Shown one piece after another: positions 26,121 through 33,859 of a DNA stretch of 64,000 nucleotides. The position numbers were made by a program, and so were the translations under genes. The notes under the pieces are model-generated. The model was not told the DNA's origin, searched no databases, and saw only the letters and a list, made by a program, of their open reading frames with translations. The number at the start of each line of letters is the position of its first letter. The first letter of the stretch is position 1. The stretch comes from Azospirillum brasilense (lineage in GTDB: Bacteria; Pseudomonadota; Alphaproteobacteria; Azospirillales; Azospirillaceae), in assembly GCF_022023855.1 (NCBI RefSeq), contig NZ_CP059449.1, positions 1,288,501 through 1,352,500 on the forward strand, given 5' to 3'.

Positions 26121-26807
26121 TCACCAGGCGGCGAGCAGCGGCGGCAGGCCGTGCAGGCTGTCGATGCGGCGGTAATTCTCGGTGGGCGGCTCGGCCACCT
26201 CGTGCGCCCAGGTGACGTGGTAGGGCACATGGACGGCGTGGCCGCCGACGGCCAGCACCGGCAGGATGTCCGACCGCACGGAATTGCCCACCATGACGAA
26301 GCGCGCCGGGTCCACCCCATGGCGGTCGAGCAGGCGGCGGTAGGTGGCCGGGTCCTTCTCGCTGACGATCTCGATGGCGTCGAATCGTTCGGCGAGGCCG
26401 GAGCGGGCGATCTTGCTTTCCTGGTCGAACAGGTCGCCCTTGGTGACGAGCAGCAGCCGGTAGCGCCCGGACAGCCCCTCCACCACCTCCTGCACCCCGT
26501 CGAGCAGATCGACCGGGTGTTCCAGCATCGCCTTGCCGAACTCGACGAGGCTCTGGATGTCCCGCCCGCCGATGCGCCCGTCGGTCAGGTCCACCGCCGT
26601 CTCGATCATCGACAGGACGAAGCCCTTGATGCCGTAGCCGTAGACGCGGAGGTTCTCGCGCTCGGCCTGCAGCAGCCGCCGGTCGATGTCCGCGGGATCG
26701 GCCAGATGGTTGGCGAGCAGCGCGCGGAAGCGGTCCTGCGTCATCGAGAACAGGGATTCGTTGTGCCACAGCGTGTCGTCGCCGTCGAAGGCGATGGTAT
26801 CGATCAT
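26121..26807 (-). CDS. HAD family hydrolase
   Basis: A 228-aa haloacid-dehalogenase-type phosphatase. Motif I is FDGDDTLWHNE with nucleophile Asp8 and Asp10; motif II is LLLVTKGD (Thr); the motif III lysine lies in QESKI; motif IV is VMVGNSVRSDI. The helical cap after motif I is of the C1 type, as in phosphoglycolate phosphatases and YjjG-like pyrimidine nucleotidases. ATG at 26807 immediately precedes the motif I strand; the extension to 26936 has no family match. The substrate cannot be told. It is the first gene of a two-gene unit with the cupin. Confidence 0.88.
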   Translation of the reverse strand: MIDTIAFDGDDTLWHNESLFSMTQDRFRALLANHLADPADIDRRLLQAERENLRVYGYGIKGFVLSMIETAVDLTDGRIGGRDIQSLVEFGKAMLEHPVDLLDGVQEVVEGLSGRYRLLLVTKGDLFDQESKIARSGLAERFDAIEIVSEKDPATYRRLLDRHGVDPARFVMVGNSVRSDILPVLAVGGHAVHVPYHVTWAHEVAEPPTENYRRIDSLHGLPPLLAAW

Positions 26808-27118
26808 GGGAAGAACTCGGTATCGGACGACGGTCGGGATCACAGGTAGGACGCCCCGCGGCGGCTGTCCAGCGTTCCGTTTCAAACACTGTTTGTTGGT
26901 GAACTGCACAATTTGTGGCGCCCAAAAGCTGTGCATTCGTCCATTATTCTTGCATCGGTGATATTCCTACGACAGCTATCGAGAAAGCTCACGGCTCGCA
27001 TACCCACATGGCGGTGGCGGGTTTGCGCGGGATGAGCAATATTCTTTCTCACAAAGCGAGGGCGCGGCGGCCACTTCCGGCAGGCCCCCTCGGGACCTTC
27101 AAAGATAGGATGACCACC
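26808..27118. other. 311-bp divergent promoter region (HAD / DUF1127)
   Basis: AT-richer than its surroundings around 26880-27060. It must hold promoters for the HAD gene (minus) and the DUF1127 gene (plus). An open frame from 26915 runs into the DUF1127 gene, but only its last 73 codons carry the family pattern. No clear operator was identified. Confidence 0.5.
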
Positions 27119-27337
27119 ATGGCAATCGCTCTGCGCACGGCCCCCGCCGGCCGTACCCTGCGCCCTGCTCCGGTGGCGTATGTGCTGGACAGCGTTCTGG
27201 ACACGTTCGCCCTGTGGCGGCAGCGCACCATCACCCGCCGCGAGCTGGCTCGGCTGGACGACCGGATGCTGCACGACATCGGCATCTCCCAGATCGACGT
27301 CGAAGGCGAGATCAGCAAGCCGTTCTGGAAGGCGTAA
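27119..27337 (+). CDS. DUF1127 small protein
   Basis: A 72-aa basic protein. The C-terminal ~40 residues are a DUF1127 domain: LWRQRTITRRELARLDDRMLHDIGIS, an Arg-rich helix pair. In alphaproteobacteria DUF1127 proteins have been linked to RNA binding, small-RNA stability and phosphate or carbon regulation. I place the start at ATG 27119 because AGGA ends eight bases upstream; ATG 27110, overlapping the same AGGA, is the alternative. Two strong terminators follow it, so it is an isolated, probably highly expressed, gene. Confidence 0.85.
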   Translation: MAIALRTAPAGRTLRPAPVAYVLDSVLDTFALWRQRTITRRELARLDDRMLHDIGISQIDVEGEISKPFWKA

Positions 27338-27369
27338 TGCCGCCGTCACGGCTGCGGGAGACCGCAAGG

Positions 27370-27405
27370 AAAAGGGCCGCCCCTGTGTAAGGGAGCGGCC
27401 CTTTT
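27370..27405 (+). terminator. Rho-independent terminator after DUF1127
   Basis: An 11-bp stem AAAAGGGCCGC/GCGGCCCTTTT with a 14-base loop, followed by C and less T-rich sequence, 33 bases after the DUF1127 stop. Confidence 0.8.
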
Positions 27406-27444
27406 CGCATCCGGGTCTTGGGGTTTTCCGCAAGCGGTCAAAAG

Positions 27445-27482
27445 AAAAGGCCACTCTTCCCGAAGGAAGAGTGGCCTTTTTC
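27445..27482. terminator. bidirectional terminator between DUF1127 and the decarboxylase
   Basis: A perfect 16-bp stem (AAAAGGCCACTCTTCC and its complement) closed by a CGAA tetraloop, with T-runs readable on both strands. It serves the convergent decarboxylase gene and backs up the first terminator. Confidence 0.9.
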
Positions 27483-27502
27483 TTAGCCGAAACGCCGCTC
27501 GA

Positions 27503-28651
27503 TCAGATGCAGATCTGCTGGAGCGGGGCGAAGCCGTTGAAGCAGACCGCCGAGTAGGTGGTCGTGTAGGCGCCCGTGGCGTGGATGCGCACGCGGTCGC
27601 CAGCCTTCAGGTCCATCGGCAGCTTGTACTCGGCGCGCTCGTAGAGCACGTCGGCGCTGTCGCAGGTCGGGCCGGCCAGCACGACCGCCTCGGTGTCGCC
27701 CTCGCCGCCCTCGCCTTCAGGGGCGCCCATCACCTGGATCGGGTACTGGATCGCCTCGTCCATCGTCTCGGCGAGACCGCTGAACTTGCCGATGTCCAGA
27801 TAGACCCAGCGCTTCACGTCGTTGGCCGACTTGCGGGAGACGAGGACGACCTCGCTCTCGATGATGCCGGCGTTGCCGACCATGCTGCGGCCCGGCTCCA
27901 CGATGGCTTCCGGCAGGCGGTTGCCGAAGTGGGTGCGCAGGGACTCGAAGATGGCCTGGCCGTAGGCGGTGGTTTCCGGCACGTCGGTGCGGTAGCGGGT
28001 GGGGAAGCCGCCGCCCAGGTTGATCATGCCGAGGTCGACGCCCAGCACCTCAAGCTCGCGGAACAGCTGCGCCACCTGGAAGATGGCGTGGTCCCACTGC
28101 ATCAGGTCCTTCTGCTGCGAGCCGACGTGGAAGGACACGCCGTAGGGAACGACGTTCATGCCCTTGGCCTTCAGCAGCAGCTCCCGCGCCATGGCGAGGT
28201 CGCAGCCGAACTTGCGCGACAGCGGCCACTCGGCGCCCTCGCCGGAGGTCAGGATGCGGCAGAAGACGCGGGCGCCGGGGGCGGCGCGGGCGATCTTCTC
28301 GAGCTCCGCCTCGCTGTCGAAGGCGAACAGGCGTACGCCCAGCTCGAAGGCGCGGCGGATGTCCGCTTCCTTCTTGATGGTGTTGCCGTAGGAGATGCGC
28401 TCCGGCGCGCAGCCGGCGGCCAGCACCATCTGGATTTCCGGGACGCTGGCGGTGTCGAAGGCGGAGCCCAGACGGGTCAGCAGGCCGAGGATCTCCGGCG
28501 CCGGATTGGCCTTCACGGCGTAGAAGATCCGGGCGTCCGGGAGCGCTTCCTCCAGGTCGTGGTAGTTCGCTTCCACGACGTCCAGATCGACGACGAGGCA
28601 CGGGGTCTGCGGGCGCTGCTCTTCGAAAAAGCGCGCAATCTTATCGGTCAT
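27503..28651 (-). CDS. type III PLP-dependent ornithine/lysine decarboxylase
   Basis: A 382-aa alanine-racemase-fold decarboxylase making putrescine (or cadaverine), the entry to polyamine synthesis. PLP is held by Lys47 in IFYAVKANP; other landmarks are SFHVGSQ, the Gly-rich LGGGFPTRY, EPGRSMVGNAG, and the catalytic Cys in GPTCDSADVLYE. This is the eukaryotic-type ODC group, often able to use lysine as well; substrate preference cannot be fixed from sequence. GGGAG precedes the ATG. The 220-base leader contains a 40-codon ORF and two mutually exclusive hairpins, so control by attenuation is likely. Confidence 0.93.
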   Translation of the reverse strand: MTDKIARFFEEQRPQTPCLVVDLDVVEANYHDLEEALPDARIFYAVKANPAPEILGLLTRLGSAFDTASVPEIQMVLAAGCAPERISYGNTIKKEADIRRAFELGVRLFAFDSEAELEKIARAAPGARVFCRILTSGEGAEWPLSRKFGCDLAMARELLLKAKGMNVVPYGVSFHVGSQQKDLMQWDHAIFQVAQLFRELEVLGVDLGMINLGGGFPTRYRTDVPETTAYGQAIFESLRTHFGNRLPEAIVEPGRSMVGNAGIIESEVVLVSRKSANDVKRWVYLDIGKFSGLAETMDEAIQYPIQVMGAPEGEGGEGDTEAVVLAGPTCDSADVLYERAEYKLPMDLKAGDRVRIHATGAYTTTYSAVCFNGFAPLQQICI

Positions 28652-28693
28652 CTCAGTCTCCCGGACGCAAGATGAAGGTGTCGGACGAATTGT

Positions 28694-28726
28694 GAAAAAG
28701 CAGGGGCGGAGCGGCCGCGCGCTGCT
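28694..28726 (-). terminator. intrinsic terminator in the decarboxylase leader (attenuator)
   Basis: On the minus strand AGCAG...CTGCT forms the outer stem, with an inner GCGG/CCGC stem, followed by TTTT. It lies 43 bases before the decarboxylase start codon, inside the leader, where termination would switch the gene off. Its left arm (28719-28726) is shared with the preceding hairpin. Confidence 0.65.
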
Positions 28727-28757
28727 GACCGGTCAAAAAGAAAAGACGGTCAGGCGC
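28719..28757 (-). promoter_or_regulatory. antiterminator-like hairpin in the decarboxylase leader
   Basis: On the minus strand GCGCCTGACCGTC (28757-28745) pairs with GACCGGTCAGCAGCGC (28734-28719) around a T-rich loop, with small bulges. The right arm includes the AGCAGCGC needed by the terminator, so both cannot form together. The stop codon of the leader ORF (28750-28752) lies in the left arm, so a ribosome there would prevent this hairpin. Confidence 0.6.
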
Positions 28758-28872
28758 TCAGGCCGCCCATACTGGACTGCCGTGTTGCCTTGCGGGGAAG
28801 GACCGGACTGGACAGAACCGGAAAGAGTCGGAGACGGGTGAGCCGGCGCCCACCCACAACAACATGAACCAT
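28750..28872 (-). CDS. putative leader peptide of the ornithine decarboxylase mRNA (40 aa)
   Basis: A short ORF directly upstream of the decarboxylase, with a near-ideal ribosome-binding site (GGAGG, five bases before ATG). The peptide begins MVHVVVGGRRLTRLRLFPVL, is Arg/Leu/Val-rich in its first half, and ends SSMGGLSA. A larger in-frame opening to 28944 lacks a ribosome-binding site. Arg-rich leader peptides control ornithine decarboxylase in other bacteria, and an RNA element called the speF motif was described before ODC genes in alphaproteobacteria. I infer that this is the coding part of such a leader; its translation is not proven. Confidence 0.6.
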   Translation of the reverse strand: MVHVVVGGRRLTRLRLFPVLSSPVLPRKATRQSSMGGLSA

Positions 28873-29093
28873 CGTAACCTCCAAGACGCCGCCTTGCTTA
28901 AGGGACGGTCGGGGATCACGCGTTACGTCGTTGCATAACCACATCTCGAAAAGGACGAGGGGCGGGCCAGCGGCACGTGCGCTTGCGAGTTGCGGTTACA
29001 TAGATCGAACGGGCCGCCTTTTAAAGTGAAAAATGCGACCGGGCGCAAAAAAGTAGCAAGCGTTACGCAAAGGTAAAAATAAGGAGGAATAAC

Positions 29094-29567
29094 ATGGACT
29101 TGAGTACGGCCATTCCGGTCTGGGACATGGCGGCCCGGCTGGCTGCGGCGGCGGTTTGCGGCGCGGCGCTGGGACTCGACCGCGAGGTCCGGGGCAAGGC
29201 GGCGGGGCTGCGCACCCACACGTTGGTGGCCATCAGCGCGGCGGTGACGACCCTGGTTGCGCTGGAGCTTTACTGGGGCATGGCCGGGAAGGGGACCGGC
29301 GGGGGCGACATGGACCCCACCCGCGTCATCCAGGGCATCGCCCAGGCCATCGGCTTCATCAGCGCCGGGGTGATGTTCCGCGCCGGGACGACGGTGCGCG
29401 GAGCGACCACCGCGGCGGTGATCTGGATGGCCGGCGCGCTGGGCATCGCCTGCGGAGCCGGATTCTACGTGCTGGCGGGGATGGCGCTGGCGCTCTGCCT
29501 GGCCGTGACGATCGTCTTCTCCTACGCCCTGCGCTGGATACCTGAGTCCGTCAAGTCCGAGGACTGA
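29094..29567 (+). CDS. mgtC: MgtC/SapB family membrane protein
   Basis: A 157-aa inner-membrane protein with four to five hydrophobic helices and the MgtC/SapB N-terminal signature: AAVCGAALGLDREVRGKAAGLRTH and IGFISAGVMFRAG. MgtC proteins are linked to growth in low magnesium, to phosphate homeostasis and to inhibition of F-ATPase. It has the short form without a C-terminal ACT-like domain. The ribosome-binding site AAGGAGG is excellent. It is divergent from the decarboxylase leader (221 bases apart) and its 3' end overlaps the convergent Bcr gene by 17 bases. Confidence 0.9.
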   Translation: MDLSTAIPVWDMAARLAAAAVCGAALGLDREVRGKAAGLRTHTLVAISAAVTTLVALELYWGMAGKGTGGGDMDPTRVIQGIAQAIGFISAGVMFRAGTTVRGATTAAVIWMAGALGIACGAGFYVLAGMALALCLAVTIVFSYALRWIPESVKSED

Positions 29568-30735
29568 CCAGAAGCCGGTGCGCCAGCGCACCGCCGAGCG
29601 CGACCAGCCCGATCGCCGTCATCATGGGAAGCTGGCTGTCCGCGTGGCTGTGTCCGAGGGCCACGCCGATCAGCGCCGCCACGGTCATCTGCACGAAGCC
29701 GACCAGCGAGGAGGCCAGCCCGGCCATCATCGGATAGGGGGCGACCGCCCCGGCCATGGCGTTGGGCAGGGTCAGCCCGGCGCCCAGCATGAAAAGGAAG
29801 ACGGGACCCACCACCGCCGCCAGATGCAGCACCCCGCCCAGCGCCAGCCCCACCCCGAGCAGCCCGCCGGCCAGCGAGACCGCCGTGCCGGTGCGGATCA
29901 TCCGCGGCCCGCCCAGCCGCGCGCTCAGCCGCCCGGCGAGGAAGGACCCCACCGCGTAACCCAGCACCACCGCGCCGAAGCTCGCCCCGAACTGCGCGGG
30001 CGTCAGGTGCAGCCGCCCGATCAGGACGAAGCTGGACCCGGAAATGAAGGCGAAGATGCCGCTGTAGGCGAAGGCCACCGTCAGCATCTGCCCAACGAAG
30101 CCGCGGTCGCGCAGCAGCAGCGCGTAGTTGGCGAACAACCGGCCTGGTTGCAGTGCCGTCTCGTCGCGGTTGGCGTTGGTTTCCGCCATCAGAGCCCAGG
30201 TGGCGGCCAGGATCAGGGCGGCGAAGCCGGTCAGCAGCAGGAAGTTGCTCCGCCAGCCGAACCACTCCGTCAGGACGCCGCCCAGGATGGGGCCGGCGGC
30301 GGGGGCCAGCGTCATGGCCATCGCCATGTAGGCCAGCACGGTGGCGGCCCGGTCGCGTCCGAAGACGTCGCGCACCACGGCCCGCGCCACCACCGGGCCG
30401 CAGCAGGCGCCCAGCGCCTGGAAGAAGCGCGCGACGATCAGCGTTTCGATGTCGTCGGTCAGCGCGCAGGCGGCACTCGCCACCAGATAGATGAGAATGC
30501 CGCCGAGCAGGGCGGGCCGCCGTCCGAACCGGTCCGACACCGGCCCGTAGACGAGCTGCGACACCGCGAAGCCGGCGAGGAAGACCGACAGGGTGAGCTG
30601 CACCGTGGCCATGTCTGTGCCGAACACGGTGACCAAGGTGGGCAGGGAGGGCAGGTAGAGGTCGGTGGACAGCGGGCCGAAGGCGACGAGCGCCGTCAGC
30701 AGCACGCGGACGGTCAGGGAATCGGGACGGGGCAT
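29551..30735 (-). CDS. Bcr/CflA family multidrug efflux MFS transporter
   Basis: A 394-aa, 12-helix drug:proton antiporter. The opening LLTALVAFGPLSTDLYLPSLP is diagnostic of the Bcr/CflA (DHA1) group; the MFS motif A is in GPVSDRFGRRPALL and the DHA motif C is in MAMTLAPAAGPILGG. Typical substrates are bicyclomycin, chloramphenicol or sulfonamides, unknown here. Only a weak ribosome-binding site is seen. It overlaps mgtC tail to tail and is 63 bases downstream of the YgjP gene on the same strand. Confidence 0.9.
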   Translation of the reverse strand: MPRPDSLTVRVLLTALVAFGPLSTDLYLPSLPTLVTVFGTDMATVQLTLSVFLAGFAVSQLVYGPVSDRFGRRPALLGGILIYLVASAACALTDDIETLIVARFFQALGACCGPVVARAVVRDVFGRDRAATVLAYMAMAMTLAPAAGPILGGVLTEWFGWRSNFLLLTGFAALILAATWALMAETNANRDETALQPGRLFANYALLLRDRGFVGQMLTVAFAYSGIFAFISGSSFVLIGRLHLTPAQFGASFGAVVLGYAVGSFLAGRLSARLGGPRMIRTGTAVSLAGGLLGVGLALGGVLHLAAVVGPVFLFMLGAGLTLPNAMAGAVAPYPMMAGLASSLVGFVQMTVAALIGVALGHSHADSQLPMMTAIGLVALGGALAHRLLVSPRT

Positions 30736-30798
30736 GGAGGGAGTCGGGCCGGGAACGATGGGGGAGGCGCACTCTAGCAGAGGCTCGGCGCGACTCCG

Positions 30799-31617
30799 TC
30801 ACGGCGTTTCGGCATGACCGTCATTTGCAGGTGAAACCATTTCCGTCCCCTCGCCGCTGCCCTCGCCATAACGAAGCAGCCGCGTGCCGTTGGCCTTCAG
30901 CCAGAGGCGGGGCGTGCGCACGTCGCCGGTCAGCTGCGCACACAGCGTCCAGAACCGCTGGGAGTGGTTCATCTCGCGCAGATGCGCCACCTCGTGCCCC
31001 ACCACGTAATCCAGCACGGACTCCGGCGTCAGGATCAGCCGCCATGAGAAGGAGAGGCGTCCGGTGGCCGAGCAGCTTCCCCAACGACTCTTGGTGTCGC
31101 GCACGGTGACGGCAGCGACCCGCGCGCCGATCAGCGCGGCCTTGGTGCGCGACCGCTCGGCCAGCTCGCGCCGCGCCTCCGCCATCAGGAAGTCGCGCAC
31201 CCGGCGGGCGACATGCTCCGCCCGGCCGCCGACCAGGATCGCGCCGTCCTCGCGCCGGGTCGCCCCGCGCAGGTCCGGGCTGTGCCGGATGATGTGGTCG
31301 ACCCCCAGATAGGGCACCACCGCCCCGTCGGCGAAGGGAAGCTGCGGCGGCAGGGCGGCCAGCCGCGCCCGGACCCAGCCGTCGTGCCGCCCGACGAAGC
31401 GCAGCGCCTCGGCTTCCGGGACGCCCACCGGGATCACCACTTGGATCAGCCCGCGTCCGGCGTCCACCCGCAGGGTCATCCGGCGGGCGCGGGCGCTTTC
31501 CCGCAACTCCAGCGGCACGGGCAGGCCGGCGACCGCCAGGGCGCGCGGGGCCTTGGGGCGTGGAGCCTGGGTTTTGGCCTGGGTTTTGGAGGGGTGGGAT
31601 TTGCGGCGGAAAAGCAT
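30799..31617 (-). CDS. YgjP-type (DUF45/SprT-like) metalloprotease
   Basis: A 272-aa protein with a Lys/Pro-rich N-terminal tail and the DUF45/YgjP zinc-peptidase domain. The zinc site is HEVAH at 208-212, with a later conserved His in NHSQRFW; KSRWGSCS precedes it as in relatives. M48-like WSS-family members cut proteins or process small peptides, but physiological targets of YgjP-like enzymes are mostly unknown. ATG at 31617 is three codons before a basic stretch; a start at 31653 is possible. It is first in a probable two-gene unit with the Bcr transporter. Confidence 0.87.
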   Translation of the reverse strand: MLFRRKSHPSKTQAKTQAPRPKAPRALAVAGLPVPLELRESARARRMTLRVDAGRGLIQVVIPVGVPEAEALRFVGRHDGWVRARLAALPPQLPFADGAVVPYLGVDHIIRHSPDLRGATRREDGAILVGGRAEHVARRVRDFLMAEARRELAERSRTKAALIGARVAAVTVRDTKSRWGSCSATGRLSFSWRLILTPESVLDYVVGHEVAHLREMNHSQRFWTLCAQLTGDVRTPRLWLKANGTRLLRYGEGSGEGTEMVSPANDGHAETP

Positions 31618-31815
31618 ACCTGACTTATAGCCCGCGCGGCCGGCTTGGGCCAATGGGGGCGTTGTCCTTCACATTCAAACGGAATTTGTCCCAAGTGAGT
31701 TTTGCATGTGATATTTGACTCCGATGCCCAAGTGGCCGGATAAGTGTGCTGTAATCTCAGTTTTTGCGGTGAAGTTGTGGTCGAGTATACCAGAAAGAGC
31801 TCAACCGAAGGTCAT

Positions 31816-32946
31816 ATGACGGATCGTGCGATCTGGCTTGAGGCTCTGGTCTCCGCCAATGGCGCCGCTCACGCTCTGCTTGGGCTGGACGCGCGGCTTC
31901 TCGTGGTCAACCAGGCTTTCGCCGCGGCTTTCGGCCGCTTGCCGGAGGAGGCGGACGGCAAGGATCTGACCGAACTGGGCGTTCCGACGGCCATCGTGTC
32001 CCAGGTGGAGGCGCAGGTCCGCCGTGTCGTCCTCACCAGGACCCCGGTGTCGGCCTTCGGCCTGCTGCCCCGTGGCGAAATGGTGCTGAGCCCGGTGCGC
32101 GACGCGGACGGGGTCGTGACCGCGGTCGCCGCTATCGCCGACACCAACGCCGCTGCTCTGGCTGCCGCCCGCGCCGAAGCCGAGCGCGCGAAGACCGAGA
32201 CCGAGCGGGTCCGCCAGGAAGCCGAGACGGGACGCACCGCCATCGGGCGCTTCCTGTCGGCGGCCAGCCACGACCTGCGCCAGCCCTTCCAGGCCATGCA
32301 CCTGTTCCACCATCTGCTGATGGGCCGCCTGACCGATCCCGGCGCGCGCGATCTGGGCGAGAAGCTGGAAATGTCGATCGAGGCGGCGGAAGCGCTCCTG
32401 CGCGCCCTGCTGGACGTGTCGAAGCTGGAGGCCGGGCTGGTCCGGATGCAGGTTCAGACCTTCCCCATCGACGAGACGCTGGGCCGCCTGCTCAACGAGT
32501 TCGCGCCGGAGGCCGACGCCAAGGCCCTGCGCTTCAACGTCCGCCCCGCGGATGCGGAGGTGAGCACCGACCCGGTGCTGCTGGAGCAGCTTCTGCGCCC
32601 GATCCTGTCCAACGCCCTGCGCTTCACCGAGTCGGGTGGCGTGCTGCTGGCGGCGCGGCGGCGCGGCGGCGCGTTGCGCATCGAGGTGTGGGACACCGGC
32701 CTCGGTATCGCCCCCGCCGACCAGTCGGCGATCTTCGACGACTTCCGCCAACTCGGCAACCCGAACCGCGACCGCCGGCACGGGCTGGGGCTCGGCCTCG
32801 CCATCGTGCGGCGTCTGGCGACGCTGCTGGGCCTGCCGGTCTCGTTGCGCTCGGTGCCAGGCAAGGGCTCCGTCTTTGCGGTGGACGTCCCGCTGGCGGC
32901 GGCGAGCGCCGCGGAACTGCCGGTCGAGAGCAGCAGCGCGGCGTGA
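31816..32946 (+). CDS. PAS sensor histidine kinase, soluble, orphan
   Basis: A 376-aa kinase with no membrane segment. Residues ~5-120 are a PAS-like sensor domain; ~120-150 are a coiled coil (AEAERAKTETERVRQEAE); the HisKA domain has the phospho-acceptor in AASHDLRQPFQAMHLF, the DLRQP type typical of NahK-like kinases; the ATPase has N-box PILSNALRFTE, DTGLGI and GLGLGLAIV. ATG at 31816 with GAAGG upstream is preferred over the longer frame. No response regulator is adjacent; the 130-aa secreted protein follows 206 bases later. By analogy with NahK-type kinases it may phosphorylate an Hpt protein or an unlinked regulator. Confidence 0.9.
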   Translation: MTDRAIWLEALVSANGAAHALLGLDARLLVVNQAFAAAFGRLPEEADGKDLTELGVPTAIVSQVEAQVRRVVLTRTPVSAFGLLPRGEMVLSPVRDADGVVTAVAAIADTNAAALAAARAEAERAKTETERVRQEAETGRTAIGRFLSAASHDLRQPFQAMHLFHHLLMGRLTDPGARDLGEKLEMSIEAAEALLRALLDVSKLEAGLVRMQVQTFPIDETLGRLLNEFAPEADAKALRFNVRPADAEVSTDPVLLEQLLRPILSNALRFTESGGVLLAARRRGGALRIEVWDTGLGIAPADQSAIFDDFRQLGNPNRDRRHGLGLGLAIVRRLATLLGLPVSLRSVPGKGSVFAVDVPLAAASAAELPVESSSAA

Positions 32947-33152
32947 CAGGGCGGGGGACGCGTTTCCTCCCTCCCACCGAACGAACAGAGAGCGCCGTCC
33001 TCGCTTGCGCTTGCCGACCCGTCCATCGGCGCCGCGCCGGGCGTCGATGGAGCGCGCATACTTCCTCCGAAGGCCGGCGCCGTTCACGGCTCGCCGGCCC
33101 TGGCGTCATGGTCTGGGTGCGCCATGGGCGCGGCCTGGGATCGGAGGGAAGC

Positions 33153-33545
33153 ATGCATCGCAAAGCAGGGTGCCGGCTGGCCGGTTGTCTGGCGGGGATG
33201 ACGATGGCCGCCTTCGTCGTCCTGCCCGCCGCCGCGCAGACGACGAGCCTGGACTGGGACCAGCGCGGCTGCGTCTTCGGTCCCCGGGCCGGCCTGGACC
33301 GGCTGGTACCCGGCTACAACCCCGGTGCGCAGCCCTATTACTGCCCGCCGCCCGCCGCGCTGTATCCCGCGCCGCCGGTCGCGGCCCCGGCGGCGTCGCA
33401 CTATCTGTCGGCGCCGAGCCGGTCCTACTGCCTGTTGCGCTCCTCCGGCCTGATGGGGGACAGCCTGTCACAACTGGCCGGGTCGCTGTGCCGCGACGAC
33501 GCCGCATTGTGGGCGCTCGCCCAAACATGGCACCCCGAGAGATGA
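33153..33545 (+). CDS. small secreted protein with four cysteines
   Basis: A 130-aa protein not assigned to a family. It has a Sec signal peptide (MHRKAGCRLAGCLAGMTM to AAA-QTTSL). The mature part (~100 aa) is rich in Pro, Tyr and Ala, with four Cys (RGCVFG, YYCPPP, SYCLLR, SLCRDD) that could form two disulfides. GGAGGG precedes the ATG. It lies between the histidine kinase and ugpB. A structural or envelope role is possible, but nothing is established. Confidence 0.7.
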   Translation: MHRKAGCRLAGCLAGMTMAAFVVLPAAAQTTSLDWDQRGCVFGPRAGLDRLVPGYNPGAQPYYCPPPAALYPAPPVAAPAASHYLSAPSRSYCLLRSSGLMGDSLSQLAGSLCRDDAALWALAQTWHPER

Positions 33546-33859
33546 CGTAAGGGTGATAGTCCGTACTGATACGTACGGCTGATTGACAGCCTCCCCCTCT
33601 ATCCTTAAGGCTTGCAAAAAAGAAACACACATGGGGGGAGGAAAACCATTGATGCCGGCGCAGCATCCATCACCGACTTAAGTCCCGTTCCATGCCTTAC
33701 GCAGGACCGACGTTGCAACCGCGCGGAGCGGATGCGGCGCGCCCCTGCGCGCGTGTTCCGGACACGTCACCAAATCTTCACAAGACCGTCGCGGGACCGC
33801 AACCCGCGCCCTGCATGTCAGCACATCACGCAATCGATTGCTTCCAGGGAGAGACCACC
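33546..33859. other. 314-bp region upstream of ugpB
   Basis: Contains the candidate operator and -35 element (33561-33588), a purine-rich tract (GGGGGGAGGAAAACC near 33640) and a nine-codon ATG frame at 33653. No gene is supported. It should carry the ugp promoter. Confidence 0.5.
33561..33588 (+). promoter_or_regulatory. inverted repeat next to a TTGACA box upstream of ugpB
   Basis: CCGTAC-N6-GTACGG (33561-33578) is a perfect six-base dyad, and a TTGACA hexamer follows at 33583-33588. A dyad touching a -35 element is the typical place for a repressor or activator operator. The matching -10 is unclear (TAAGGC 17 bases on is poor). Confidence 0.35.

Noticed and set aside
26915..27118. Longer start for the DUF1127 gene
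   Set aside because: The extra 68 codons are in the divergent promoter region and lack family similarity.
33653..33682. Nine-codon frame after a purine-rich tract upstream of ugpB
   Set aside because: Too short to support without conservation; likely chance next to a poly-G/A stretch.
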